Positions 5,717 to 5,717 of a stretch of DNA of 5,717 nucleotides are shown here, piece after piece. Position numbers and translations under genes: made by a program. Every line of letters begins with the position of its first letter. The stretch's first letter is position 1. Source of the DNA: Desulfobulbus sp. (GTDB lineage Bacteria; Desulfobacterota; Desulfobulbia; Desulfobulbales; Desulfobulbaceae); contig DRKH01000311.1 of assembly GCA_011051825.1 (NCBI GenBank), positions 1-5,717 of the forward strand, in the 5' to 3' direction. The notes under the pieces were generated by a model. That model searched no databases, was not told where the DNA came from, and was given only the letters and a program-made list of their open reading frames with translations.

Positions 5717-5717
5717 A

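Overview
The window looks like chromosomal DNA from an anaerobic, Gram-negative bacterium, most likely of the Desulfobacterota (former Deltaproteobacteria). The reasons are a short ThiC-like enzyme under a cobalamin riboswitch (the arrangement known for anaerobic B12 lower-ligand synthesis), an oxygen-sensitive type of Fe-S cysteine desulfidase, a periplasmic L,D-transpeptidase and a secreted monoheme cytochrome c. This placement is inferred from gene content only.

Layout: positions 1-77 resemble the terminal repeats of an IS21-type insertion sequence whose body lies off the left edge. Positions 78-1797 form one minus-strand unit: a candidate promoter (1769-1797), a cobalamin riboswitch (1578-1753), an intrinsic terminator (1510-1549) and then bzaF (145-1467). 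BzaF probably makes 5-hydroxybenzimidazole, the lower ligand of cobamides, so cobamide would switch off its own ligand synthesis by premature termination. Divergent from it on the plus strand are a cyuA/yhaM-type L-cysteine desulfidase (2100-3317) and, 23 bases later, a YcbB/LdtD-type L,D-transpeptidase (3341-5017). A convergent secreted cytochrome c (5293-5706, minus) shares a bidirectional terminator (5218-5257) with them.

The least ordinary content is between the genes. Three related stretches are found at 78-144 (minus), 1898-2092 (minus) and about 5028-5187 (plus). They share blocks of about 77-90% nucleotide identity, and in one reading frame they encode a similar peptide (ITxNxQP..xTIA....LRTQRI...P.EQAM..LI.E.LS.VRNQ). 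The middle copy is open for 64 codons but has no normal start codon. The right copy carries a stop and a 10-base length difference that shifts the frame. The left copy breaks off at the IS21-like end. I read them as decayed copies of a small unrecognised gene or a dispersed repeat with coding ancestry. Two of them, in the same orientation, flank the bzaF locus.

Functionally the genes do not form one pathway: cobamide ligand synthesis, cysteine breakdown to sulfide, cell-wall cross-linking and periplasmic electron transfer sit side by side.
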